DNA from: Phytopythium helicoides
Lineage: Eukaryota > Oomycota > Peronosporomycetes > Pythiales > Pythiaceae
DNA: 64,000 nucleotides
Reading direction: 5' to 3'
Assembly (NCBI GenBank): GCA_024867545.1
Contig: JANFNE010000046.1
Span: 186,001 to 250,000, forward strand
This document shows positions 37,900 to 48,503 of the stretch, one piece after another. The notes below the pieces were generated by a model. It saw nothing but the letters and a program-made list of their open reading frames with translations, searched no databases and was not told the DNA's origin. The translations under genes were made by a program, and so were the position numbers. The first letter of the stretch is position 1, and every line of letters begins with the position of its first letter.

Positions 37900-39678
37900 T
37901 CAGAAGTCGTCGGCGTCGCACTCGTCCTCGTCGAAGAAGACGTACTGGCCGTACTCGGACGGCTGCCTGGCGAGCGGCAGGCGGCGCTGCGAGCGCCGAC
38001 GAGAGGCCGAGGGAGAGCCCGCAGTCAGCTCGCCGCGCGGCAGGAACCAGGCGACCGCCGCCAGCACCGCGAGCGCCAGCGCCGCGTAGGCCGTGAAGGT
38101 CCAGGGCAGCGACGACGCGCAGGCGCCGCCCGGCTCGGCGCAGGCGGCCGAGCGCGAGGCCGGCAGCACGCTCATGAGGAAGAGCGACATGACGGGCCCT
38201 AGCGTCTGGCCCAGGTAGATGGCGGCCGAGAAGAGCCCCACCACGAGGTTGAACGCCGTCGAGCCCAGCGACTGCACGCTCAGCAGCGTCAGCGGCAGCC
38301 CCGGCGCGATCGTCAGCGCCGACCCGCACCCGATGAGCACGAGCGCCACCGTCTGCGCCGCCCACAGCGCGCTGCTGTCCCGGAACAGCGGGCTCAGGAA
38401 CGGCGCAGGACCCAGGAGCAGGAACCCCAGCGCCAGCTGCACGAGCCCCACGATCATCACCTGCCGGCACCCGAATAGCCGGCTCAGGAACATGTACGCC
38501 AGGCCGCCCAAGAAGTACACGAGCGCGTTCACGGCAAAGCCAAAACCCACGACGATCCGCTGCGCGCCGAGCGTCGTCTGTAGATGCGCGCCGAGGAACG
38601 GGTCGATGAACCCGAACGACGCCATGGCGAACGTCGTGATGCCCAGGCACACGACGCACGTCGGCGTGAGCACCTCCAGATATCCCTTGACCTCGCGGAA
38701 GGACGACGACTTCCTCAGTAACCGCGACGTGTGGCCGTGCAGGTAGAGTCCGTCAGGCAGCGAGTACTCGATGAACAGGAACGGGATGATGAGGACGACG
38801 AGTAGCTGCGCGGCGCCAGAAGCGAAGAACGGGATCTTGAACCCGTAGTAGTCGTAGAGGTAGCTCCCGATCGGCGGGGCGCTCACGAAGGCGGCGGCCA
38901 CCACAAATTCTTGGACGACGAGTATCTGGCCGACGCTAGCGGAGAACTCTTCTGTGAGCACTGCGGTGGCGCCAACCACCGCCGCGCCGGCGCCGATACC
39001 CTGGAACACGCGCAGCATGAAGACGCTGCCGATGGAGCTGACGTAGGCGAAGGCGATGGTGCTGGCCCCGCTGAGCACGAGCCCGAGACAGACGAGCGAC
39101 TGGCGGCCAATGACGGGCGTGGCGGCGGCCGCGAGCGGGCTGCAGACCATGATGCAGAGCGGATAGAGCGAGAAGAAGAGGTTGACGGCCCATGGGGCAA
39201 GCCCGAGCTGGTCGCGCGCGTAGCCCGGGTAGAAGCCTACGGGCAGCATGGTGAGCTGGTTGGTGAGGAAGAGCACGGCGGCCGAGGCGAGCCAGATGAC
39301 GAAAGAGCGCGTGCGGCGCTGCTGCAGCGGGTTGATGGGCGCCGATAGCTGCATCATGGCGTCGAACTCAGCCGCGTCGCTGCCGTAGCTGTGTATGCTG
39401 GTGCCGCTGCAGTCGAGTGCGTCGTCGAGGTCGGTCTCTGGCAGGAAGGTCACGGCTCCGTCGGGCGTGCGCTTGTCGTGCGCGGCCTGGTTCTTGGCGC
39501 GGCGCACGGCCTCCTGCTCCTGCTCCTGCTGCCGGAAGAGCTGCTCCAGCGTCACCTTGCTGGCGCGCGGCTTGGGCTGCTGCTGCGTCGGCGGCTGCGT
39601 CGGCGGCTGCGGCGCCGTCTGCGCGGGCCTGGCGCCCGCCAGCAGCCAGCTGCTCTCGGAGGGCTCGGCGCGCGGCAT
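37900..39678 (-). CDS. Major facilitator superfamily transporter
   Basis: An intronless gene of 592 residues starting at the ATG at 39678 (MPRAEPSESSWLLAG); the frame extends further upstream only through non-ATG codons. A cytosolic N-terminus of about 125 residues is Pro/Gln-rich with a QQEQEQE run. Around 12 hydrophobic segments follow, with MFS-like loops (PLAAAATPVIGRQSLVCLG, LRVFQGIGAGAAVVGATAVL) and a Ser/Arg-rich then acidic tail (FFDEDECDADDF). The general shape fits the MFS_1 group that includes drug:proton antiporters and vesicular amine transporters. The substrate is not known. It shares a divergent 217-bp promoter with cobalamin adenosyltransferase. Confidence 0.85.
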   Translation of the reverse strand: MPRAEPSESSWLLAGARPAQTAPQPPTQPPTQQQPKPRASKVTLEQLFRQQEQEQEAVRRAKNQAAHDKRTPDGAVTFLPETDLDDALDCSGTSIHSYGSDAAEFDAMMQLSAPINPLQQRRTRSFVIWLASAAVLFLTNQLTMLPVGFYPGYARDQLGLAPWAVNLFFSLYPLCIMVCSPLAAAATPVIGRQSLVCLGLVLSGASTIAFAYVSSIGSVFMLRVFQGIGAGAAVVGATAVLTEEFSASVGQILVVQEFVVAAAFVSAPPIGSYLYDYYGFKIPFFASGAAQLLVVLIIPFLFIEYSLPDGLYLHGHTSRLLRKSSSFREVKGYLEVLTPTCVVCLGITTFAMASFGFIDPFLGAHLQTTLGAQRIVVGFGFAVNALVYFLGGLAYMFLSRLFGCRQVMIVGLVQLALGFLLLGPAPFLSPLFRDSSALWAAQTVALVLIGCGSALTIAPGLPLTLLSVQSLGSTAFNLVVGLFSAAIYLGQTLGPVMSLFLMSVLPASRSAACAEPGGACASSLPWTFTAYAALALAVLAAVAWFLPRGELTAGSPSASRRRSQRRLPLARQPSEYGQYVFFDEDECDADDF

Positions 39679-39895
39679 GGCGGCGACTGGGAGCGGGCGG
39701 CGGCGCGGAGCTGTTGACGCCGCGGGGGCTGGATGACGGTCGGTTTCTCGGCGGCGCGTCTTTGGTATCAGGCCGCGCGCGTCGCATTGGCGGAAATGCG
39801 CGCTTGAAGCTCGCGCGGCCAATCAGAGAGCGCCCCCGTGCTGCGCGGAGCTGCTGGAGCGAGATCGACCGAGGGCGGACGGTGCGTGAGTGAGC
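39679..39895. promoter_or_regulatory. Divergent promoter with facing CCAAT boxes
   Basis: Between the MFS gene and the adenosyltransferase gene, CATTGG at 39785-39790 and CCAATC at 39819-39824 face each other about 28 bp apart, as in two other divergent gaps of this window. Confidence 0.45.
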
Positions 39896-40588
39896 ATGGC
39901 GACACGCGCGCTGCGGCGGCTGGCGGCGCCGCGGGGGCTCCGGGCTGACGCGCGCGCTGCGTGGCAGGCACGCGGCATGAAGGTGTACACCAAGACGGGC
40001 GACAAGGGCACGTCGACGCTCTTCTCGGGCGAGCGCCGGCCCAAGGACGACGCCGTGTTCAAGGCGCTGGGCGACACGGACGAGCTCAATGCGCAGGTGG
40101 GCGTGGCCATCGAGCAGGCGCGCGTCGCAGGCAACGAGTTCCTGCCCGACAAGCTCGAGCAGATCCAGTCGAGGCTCTTCGACCTCGGCGCGTGCGTCGC
40201 CACGCCCAACACCACGGCCTCCCAGTTCAAGAAGAACCGCGCCGGCGCCTTCGATGAGGCCAACGTCGACCAGCTCGAGCGTTGGATCGACGAGATGGAC
40301 CTCGAGCTGCCGCCGCTCAAGTGCTTCATCCTGCCCTCGGGCGGAGGACTCGCCTCCACGCACCTGCACGTCGCGCGCGCAGTCTGCAGACGCGCAGAGC
40401 GCCGCGTCGTGCCGCTCGCGGCCGCAGGAGATGTGGACCAGGTCGTCATCCGCTACCTCAACCGCCTCAGCGACTTCCTGTTCGTCGCGGCGCGCTACGC
40501 GGCGCTCAAGGAGGGAAAGGAGGAGACCAAGTGGCAGAACCAGAACATCAAGCCGGACACCTCCAAGCCTAAGGACGCAGATGAGTAA
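39896..40588 (+). CDS. MMAB: Cob(I)alamin adenosyltransferase (PduO/MMAB type)
   Basis: A single-exon gene of 230 residues. Start chosen at the ATG at 39896. The first 26 residues are Ala/Arg-rich without acidic residues apart from one Asp, a likely mitochondrial leader. Next come KVYTKTGDKGTSTLFSGERR and GDTDELNAQVGVAIEQAR, the ATP-binding signature of PduO-type enzymes; later blocks LPSGGGLASTHLHVARAVCR, AERRVVPL and YLNRLSDFLFVAARY complete the family. The enzyme transfers the adenosyl group of ATP to cob(I)alamin, producing the cofactor of methylmalonyl-CoA mutase. The C-terminus is a short Lys/Asp/Gln-rich tail. Confidence 0.94.
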   Translation: MATRALRRLAAPRGLRADARAAWQARGMKVYTKTGDKGTSTLFSGERRPKDDAVFKALGDTDELNAQVGVAIEQARVAGNEFLPDKLEQIQSRLFDLGACVATPNTTASQFKKNRAGAFDEANVDQLERWIDEMDLELPPLKCFILPSGGGLASTHLHVARAVCRRAERRVVPLAAAGDVDQVVIRYLNRLSDFLFVAARYAALKEGKEETKWQNQNIKPDTSKPKDADE

Positions 40589-40674
40589 GGGCCGGCCCAA
40601 GCAATGCCGGTGTCTTTCATCTGCAGAAGAAGGAAGCACTCTATCGAGATCACTGTTCTAACCAATCTACTGCG

Positions 40675-43600
40675 TCACTCCGACGTATCAGCCGTGGAGG
40701 CCATGATTGAGTCGCTCTCTCGCACACCCACGTCGCGCCGGTTCGTGGTGTACTCCTTAATCTCATCACACAGTCCCGAGAGCCACGACGCGTGGCGTGA
40801 CGCTGCACTGTGCACTTTTTCACGGTCCTGGGCCCACTTGGAGATCTGACGCTGGTAAACGGTTGCTCGATCCGCGAGCCGACGATCGTTGCTTGTCATC
40901 ATTCGTGGCCCTGATGATGACCCGCTGAACCTAGGAGACCGCGTCAAAAATGAGTCCTAGTCATGTAGTACAATGTCAAGACACCAAACGCACCGTTGTC
41001 CCGAGAAACCTGACCGCTGACCACCAAAAAGCCACCGCGAGGTGTCGGTCCTGCTGCTCACTGTGGGCGAGATTCTGTGCAGTGTTGTTGGGGTCGATTT
41101 TGGCCGTAGTCCGATACCAGTGGAAAACGACGAAACTGCGTGGCGATATGATCCTGCTGTTCCCGATGCTGTCAACTGGTACCGTGGAGAGTAGATGGTG
41201 GGGCGTAGCGCCTCACGACAAACGCCTGGTACATCTGATACGTCGCTTTCCCAGGCAGAGGAGCACGAGCCTGCAGCAGCCCCTCTTTCTGCCCAGTCAT
41301 TCGAATCCGAAAGTAGCTCGTAATCGAGCTTCTTCAGCCTCTCCAGCGCGTTGACCACGTCCATTTCAGAGGCTTCTGAGATCGCCTCGTGGTCAGAACT
41401 GCTAGAACTATCACTTTCAGCATCTGAGAACAAAAGATCGTCGTTGTTACTCTTGGGCTTCTCGCGGCGACGCTGTTTTCGACCCTGGCGAAGTTGTTCA
41501 ACTACTTAGTAGTAAACAGAAAGTTAGTCAGTTATCTTGACGAGGCATAACTCGCAAGGTTTATAAACCAACCCTCAAGCTCCATCCTCGCCAATTTCCG
41601 CTCACGCTTCTTGATCCAGTTTTCCCGCTCTGCCAGCTTCGACTTGCGCTCGCTCCAATTGGCCGAGTCCTGCATCGACGCTTATTAGCGTCCGTACTTG
41701 CAAACATGCTCTTTCTCATCCTGCTACGTACCTCATCAATCATCTCCTTCATCTGCAGCTGAATTTGGTTATCTCGCGCATTGTGTGAATTCTTCTTCCA
41801 TTCGCTTGTGCTCTTCTTCAGCTGTCGGGCAGTTGCCGAAAGCTCTTGCCGTTGACGCGATACCAAAGCCTTAGCTTGGGAAAGTAGAGCTTGCTCATTT
41901 TGAACCCGGCTTTTCCAGTGCGAGTATGCTTTTGTGACTTGCCGGTCACGAGCTTTTCTCACTCGATCGGTGCGTTGGGATTGTGAGAGCCGACGACTTG
42001 CAGCCGGTCTCGCTCGACGGCTGTGACTACGCCTCACCTCGCCGACTTCTTCGTCTGAAAGTAATATTTTGTTTTTCACGCCAGCAAGCGGGCCACCTAC
42101 TGGATGCTGCACATATGTTGGAAGCGGGACTCCTGTGCCAAGAAACCCAGCCTCCCGTCCCTGATTATCCTCAGCTTGACGCGCCAACTCTTCTTCTCGC
42201 ACAGCTTGATGCGCTTCTCGGAATCGCTGAGCTAAATGCGCTTCTTCTTTCTCAACGGCTTTCGAGATTACATCGAGCTCTCGGTTTTTACGCTCCAGTA
42301 GATCTTGCTCAAAATCATGCAGCTCTTTTCGGATTTGCACTTGTAGCTCCTCTCTCCTCGCATCTCTCTCGCGTCGAAGATGGTCAAGCAAGTGCTGAGC
42401 TGCCGCCTCCTCCTGCTCAACTCGATTGCGCTTTCGTTTCTCCATTTCGGCTACCAGCTCATCAATTTGACGCTCACACTGAGATCGAATTCGTGCTTTC
42501 TGACGCGCGAGCGAGGCATCCTCTCGCTCTTGAAAGTCTCGAAGCTGGTTGGTAAAGTCCGTCTTCAGAATGCGTTTCTTGTGCTCATATTCGAGTCGCT
42601 CTACCAGGGACAATGTCTCGAGAGCAGACAAGTGCATCTGTTGTGAAGCAGATCTCAAGGATGCAATTTCGACGTGTAGTGACTCAATATCGATCGACTG
42701 GTCACGACAACGCGCGTCCAAAAGTGCACATCGCCGATTTGCGATCTCGAGCTGTGACGCCACGTCAGCTAAATGCACCTCAAGTTCTGACCGATTGACA
42801 TCAGCCAGCTGCAGTTTGACAAGCATGGCCTCGGATGGGATATTGGAGCTAGGGACAGACGCGGAATCGTTTCTCGTAGAATTTGCTCCCGATGCGTTGG
42901 CGAGATTTGCCGTAAGAAGCATTGCCCGAACCTCTTCATGTTCCTTCAGCATATTCTTCATTCGAGTCTGAAGTACCTCGAGTTCGGCTTTTGCGCTTTC
43001 AAGAGCTTCTGTTCGGCTGTTTAATTCTTTCTCAACGGCCTTGAGCTGGGCTTCCGCGCGGTCCTTAGCTCTAGAGAGCGAGTCTTTGTCCATCTCTGTC
43101 TGTTGAAGCTTTCGTTTGGTGATTTGATCATCTCGGGATGTATTCATTTCATATTCCTTCCATTTAGAGTCTGCTGTCTCGGCCTTCCGGCGCAATGACG
43201 TGACCGTATTCTCGAGCTCTTCACGTGCAGCTTTTAATGATTCAACCTGCTTCGCCAAACCGTCTCGCTCTTCACGCTCTCTATTGTATTGGAGTTGGAT
43301 ACTCGAGAGCTGTTCCTCTAGCTGTTTAAACGCATCACTGTTGCGAGATAAATCGGCCTCTGTTTCTTTTGCTCCCGCTAAAACCTCAGCATTCTCTGAC
43401 TTTAGAGAACGAATCTTGGCTTGGAGAGAGGCAAGCTCCTGTGCTTGCTGGGCTATCGTTGCCTCTAGCCCTGCTTTTGCTTCCTGAAGCGCCTGGATCT
43501 GGCGATTTGCAGATGCTACGGTATCCTCCAGACGCTTCGCTTTGCTCTGAAGAGACTGGAAGTCAGCTGTGCTTGCCCGCTTACTAGCTTCAGCCTCTTC

Positions 43601-46600
43601 CATTGCGGTTCGTAACGTGTTTACCTCGCTTTCTAATGCCTTTTTGCTCTTTTCGACCACTGACTTGGACTGGGAAATTTCGTTAGCTTGCTCTGTCAGT
43701 CGGCGAATAGAGCTCTCTAAAAGCTCCTTGTCAGATTCAAGTTCTTGAATAGATGCCGCCTTTGCCTCGATGTCTTTTGCCGCTCGCTCTGCTTTCATTC
43801 TCCATTTCGTAACTTCTGTGGATGAAACTTCCAACTCTGCAGCAAATTGTTCCTTTTCAATTGATATACTGCGCACTTGTGACTCGCTGTCGATGCTCTT
43901 TTGAGTGAGCGCGCGCACCTTTTCCATCAACTGAGCTTTTTCACGAACGAGTGCATCAAGCTTCCCCTCACATTCGCTCAATTGCTCGCGCAACAATGCA
44001 CTCTCATTTCGAGTATTTCCTCCTCCTCCAACTATTGTGGTAATGGATGCTGTTGAAGTTTGAAGTCGTGCCCGCAGCTCTGAAACACTGGCTTTGAGGT
44101 CCGAGATTTGGTCCTGAAGAACATCATTCTCTGCCTGGAGCTCTCGAATCTTCGATTGCTTTTCTGCAATCTCGTTAGTTTTGCTTCTCAGCTCCTTGGA
44201 TACAGCGTCAATTTCGTGCTGTCGGGTTTGAAGAGCGCTCTCCAGCTCATTTTTCTCTTCAGTAATTTGTGCTAGTCGATCTGCTGTCCCTTGTTCCTTC
44301 AGCTTACTCTTTCCGAGCTGTGCTTTAAGATCTGCACCCTCGTTTGTCTGTGTACGCATCTTTTGCATCTGTGCTTCGAGAGTTTCCTCTACCTCCTTCA
44401 GTCGCTGAACTAACGCTGTTTTATCCGTCTCCAGCCGCGATCCACGACTCTTTTCGTTGTCAAAAGCAAGATTCAGTCGCTGCATTTGTGTGTGAAGTGT
44501 ATCTATTTCACTACTGAGCTCCTCCACTCGGCTAGCAAAGTGTTCCCTTTCCGCACAGGCACCTTTGAAGCTCACTTGAAGTGCATCAAATTCTCGCGTT
44601 TTTTCGTCTAGACGGGCTCGTGCATCTTCCACGGCAGTATTTGTGCTCTCAGTTTGCCGGGTAGTGCTCGCATCTCTGGCGGCTTGGAGTTGAGTGCTAA
44701 GAGCTGTCTTTTCGGCCTCTAACTTACGCTTCTCATTCGACAGGCGTTCTATATCCGCGAGAGAAGAGCGCTTCTCGGTTTCCAGAGCTATGTTTTGACT
44801 GCGGAGAGACTCGCATGCTATTTGTCGCTCCTTCTCTCTTGTAATTGAAGCCTCAAGCTGCCGCTGAAGCTCAGTAGCGTGGAGTTGATGATCTGCACTC
44901 TGATCCTCAAGCTGTATTTGGAGCTGACGTAGTTGCATTTCCATCTCCGATTGCTGGTTGAGGATTTGAAGCTGGGCGCTATCTGCAGCAGAGGCTTTGA
45001 CATCGCGAAGTTCGGCCTCCATGCGATCCAAGCGCTCTCGTAGCTGTTTTTTCTCATTTGATTCTTTCAGGAGCTGGTCTTTAATTTGCGAGTTGGTAGT
45101 CTCCAGGACACTAATTTGGTCCTGTAAATCGCTTCGCTCACTCTTGAGAGCATTGAGCTGGTTTAGCGCATCAGAAAGTTGACCCTGGAGCTCTTCACCT
45201 TGGCTTGATGAATTGTGAATAACATTTACAGATGTATCGGTATTTCGTTTGCTGTTGCTGGTCTCCAATTCTACTTCTAGCAACTTCATCTGTGCTCCTA
45301 ACTCCGCTTCACGCTGGCGCAGTTTATCTACCTCTGATCTTAATTCTCTTTCAACTGCCTTCAAAGTGGAAATCTCCTGATCTCTTTGGGCAATAGAGTT
45401 CAGATGCTCATTGCGTTGGTCACTCTCACGAGTTTTAGAGTCGTTTATTGCATCAGCTAGCTCGTTACGAAGCTGCTCCAGTTCTTCTCGGTACTTTGAT
45501 ATCTCACACTGTGCGGCTTCTGATTCTTTTTCCCATTTCTTGGCTTTAACCTGCACCTCTTCGCATCGTGAGCAACCAGCTTTGTCTGGGCTCTCACCAC
45601 CTTTGCTTTCACAGATAGACTTCGTTACAGTTTCTAGTTCCTGACGTAACTCTACAACAGTCTTCTCAGATTGGGACCACTTTTCGTCAATTAAACGTTT
45701 TTCAGTCGTCAGACGCTCAATTTCTGTCTGAGAGTTGCGAACCTGCTGTTCTAAAGTTGCTTGAGCACTTGTCAATCGGTCGACTTCCGCTTTCAATTTT
45801 GATACTGCTAGCGTCGAGGCCGTTTTCTCTCCAAGTGCTGTGTCCAGCTTCTCACTCAATTTTCGCTCATCGCTTGCAAACTCATCTTTCATTTCACGGA
45901 GCTTTGCATCGTGTCTCGCCTGCAACTTATCACTCTCTGTACGAAAGTCCTTGTCTAGATCCTGTTTCTTCTGACTCAACGCAGTTTCCATATCCGACTC
46001 AAGTTTTTTCAGTTTTTCCTTGCGCTGCCTCAGGAGAGCACTTTCATCGCGGTCAAACTGGTTCTCGATATCATTCTTTTTCTTTTCAAACTCGCGCTTC
46101 ATCTGTTTTAGATTCGCTTCTTCTTCTTCTCTCGTTTCATCGAGTTGCTTTTGTAGTTTATGCTTCAGAGCACTGATCTCTTGTTCTTGTTGGCTCTCAA
46201 GCTCGTGTATAGCGTTTTTGTGCTGCTCCTGGAGGGCCTCTTTCTTGCTCTCAAACTCTGAGTTGAGTTCCTCAAGGTCTGCTTTGCTTTCGGATACTCG
46301 ACCTAGTGGGGTATTCGAGATCGAAGAGGAAGTGGGCAACGGCTTTTTCGTCAGCAAGCCACCAAGGGGTGGTTTTGAGAGCGCCTTAGGGACTTGTAAT
46401 ATTTCGTCGTTCCCATCGTCATCGTCGTCGTGAGCAGTACCCTTGGCTCCACTTCCACCAGCTTTAAGTCGCTGCAGTGAGAATTAGCAAAATGTTATGG
46501 CAGCCCGATTTCGGCTGAGACTCAAAGAGTGGACAGCACAGCACGTACCCCTAGACTTCCCGCGGGCTTGAGCGCTCCAGGTCCAGGGCCTCCTCCCATC

Positions 46601-47252
46601 ACTGGTCCCAGAGCGCCTAGTTTGCTGAGTGGTTTCATTTCCAAGGATCCGGTCTTCGACAAGGTTGGTCCGGCCGGTGCCAGAGTGTCTGCTTTAACTC
46701 CTTTCTTTTTCTTACCTTTCCCTCGCCCAAGCAGCTCTGCTACGTCTTCTTTTTCTTTGCGCCTCTTTTCATCTACTTCTTGCTGAAATCGCACCACGTC
46801 AAATCAGTCACCGATTAAGCTCTAGAAACTCAATCAAGCATGCGAACGGAGCACCACCTGTGCAGCACCTCCGTGCTTCTTTTTCTTGTGCTCTTCGTAT
46901 AGATTACGGTAGAACTGTTATCAGCGTACACTCATTCGTAAGGTCTTGCCCGAAAAAAATTAAGGACATACCGGCAACTCACCTCGTCACACGGATGGTC
47001 CCATGTACTCTGACCTGTTGCAAAGTTGAAGTAGTAGATCTCTTCTGTGTCCGTCGTCTTACAAGGTTTCCAATTCTCCGGAAGCGGTGCTTTCAAGCCC
47101 TCACGCGCGATCCAGAACAGGTCCTTCTCGGCCTCCAAGTCCATACCGAGCCAAGTGGCGTACTCGATGACTTCTTTCTCAGTTGGTTCATAGTTGGGGT
47201 CGATCTCTTCCTCGAGAACGATGCTATCACCTTGCCCACCATCCTTGTCCAT
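40675..47252 (-). CDS. CEP164: CEP164-like centriolar distal-appendage protein (WW plus coiled coil)
   Basis: Seven exons (47252-46983, 46914-46858, 46782-46549, 46471-41732, 41669-41573, 41504-40994, 40930-40675) make about 2,054 residues, all in frame. Residues 6-110 match the N-terminal module of CEP164: SIVLEEEIDPNYEPTEKE, WIAREGLKAPLPENWKPC, then a WW domain (IYYFNFATGQSTWDHPCDE) and FYRNLYEEHKKKK. A lysine-rich and Gly/Pro-rich linker follows, then more than 1,500 residues of almost unbroken coiled coil, and a Ser/Asp-rich end. CEP164 builds distal appendages that dock the basal body to the membrane and start cilium assembly. This fits flagellate zoospores and the epsilon-tubulin gene nearby. 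The last two introns are inferred from frame; the C-terminal part is the least certain. Confidence 0.82.
46983..47225 (-). repeat. CEP164 exon 1 copy A of duplicated WW module
   Basis: This segment matches 48120-48362 with only two mismatches (at 46986 and 46995) and none over 46996-47225, a run of 230 bases, judged by eye. The flanking intron and the bases before the match differ. Confidence 0.9.
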
Positions 47253-47544
47253 GAGCGAGCAACTATCACTCGGCGCGAAAAGAGGAGGAGGGCTTCCTGT
47301 TGCCGAGCCCTGTGACTATTGGGCGTATCGGTTCAGGAGTGGACTCGACGACTCGCAAGTCCCGATCAAACCAAACGGTCGCGCGAGATAAAGAACACAA
47401 GAATAGCGAGCTCTGCTGCGGCAATGCTATGAACCAACGAACGAATTGATATGGATAGCTGGGTAACCAGTCTTCTCGAACGAAATGCATTTAGATATTT
47501 CCAATGCTAGGACTTCGTTCGCCGTGTAATTGAGCGGGTCCACC

Positions 47545-48380
47545 CTACAAGTGGCTCATGATCCACTCGACTTTCTTGTACTCTACGAACCGCTTTCGTG
47601 CGACCTGCTCAGGATAGTTAAATCTTCGATACTTTATCAAAGTACGCATTACGATAGCTTCATACCTCATCGCAAGGGTGATCCCAAGAGCTCTCGCCGG
47701 TGGCAAAGTCGAAGTAGTATAGCTCCTTTGTATCTTTTGTCACGCAAGGCTTCCAGTTTGTCGGCATCGGGGTCTTTAATCCCTCACGAGCAATCCACAG
47801 CAGATGCCTGTCGAACTTCATGTCCATCCCAAGCCACGCCGCGTACTCGACGATCTCCTTGTCTGTGGGCTCATAGTCAGGATCCAGCTTCTCTTCCAGG
47901 ATAATGTTGTCGCTATCTTTTCGTTCCGCGGCATCCTGCGTTTATCCATTTGACCACCGAGAACTAAGTGCATCGAATTTGGCAACTCACACAACCAACA
48001 TCACCATTTCTCCATTTGTGCCCCGCTTCTTGTGCTGTTTGTATAGTGTTCGATAGAACTGCAGTGACAGCTTCCCGTCAGGCTCTGCATAATGCACTCT
48101 TCATTTTCACGCCCCTTACCTCATCACACGGGTGGTCCCATGTACTCTGACCTGTTGCAAAGTTGAAGTAGTAGATCTCTTCTGTGTCCGTCGTCTTACA
48201 AGGTTTCCAATTCTCCGGAAGCGGTGCTTTCAAGCCCTCACGCGCGATCCAGAACAGGTCCTTCTCGGCCTCCAAGTCCATACCGAGCCAAGTGGCGTAC
48301 TCGATGACTTCTTTCTCAGTTGGTTCATAGTTGGGGTCGATCTCTTCCTCGAGAACGATGCTGTTAATCCCGGTCGGCAT
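47545..48380 (-). CDS. Tandem-WW protein made of two CEP164 N-terminal modules
   Basis: Four exons (48380-48120, 48058-48005, 47935-47666, 47604-47545) join in phase 0 to 214 residues, ending WIMSHL and a TAG stop. Exon 1 (MPTGINSIVLEEEIDPNYEP...) is the same protein sequence as CEP164 exon 1 after the first few residues. Exon 2 is the following helix (FYRTLYKQHKKRGTNGEM). Exon 3 is a second, diverged module (IILEEKLDPDYEPTDKE, YYFDFATGESSWDHPCDE). Exon 4 adds a short basic helix (VARKRFVEYKKVEW). No coiled coil follows, so this is a compact protein with two WW units. It lies 292 bp upstream of CEP164 on the same strand. WW domains bind proline-rich ligands; CEP164's recruits TTBK2, so a related or competing role at basal bodies is an inference. 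The exon 2 donor (GTGATG) is not strong. Confidence 0.72.
48120..48362 (-). repeat. Copy C of the duplicated WW module (tandem-WW gene exon 1)
   Basis: Same as the segment at 46983-47225 except for two mismatches close to the exon's 3' end. The diverged middle copy B lies at 47666-47935, clearly related at protein level but with many base changes. Confidence 0.9.
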
Positions 48381-48503
48381 TGCTTCGCTCAGCTGATCGA
48401 CGCGACGAAAAGAGAACTCAAAACGATCTTACGGGGGAGTCGCCCCTGCAAAGCAAACAGACGCAACCAACCACCCTTTCGCATTCACTCGAGTTCGATA
48501 TTG

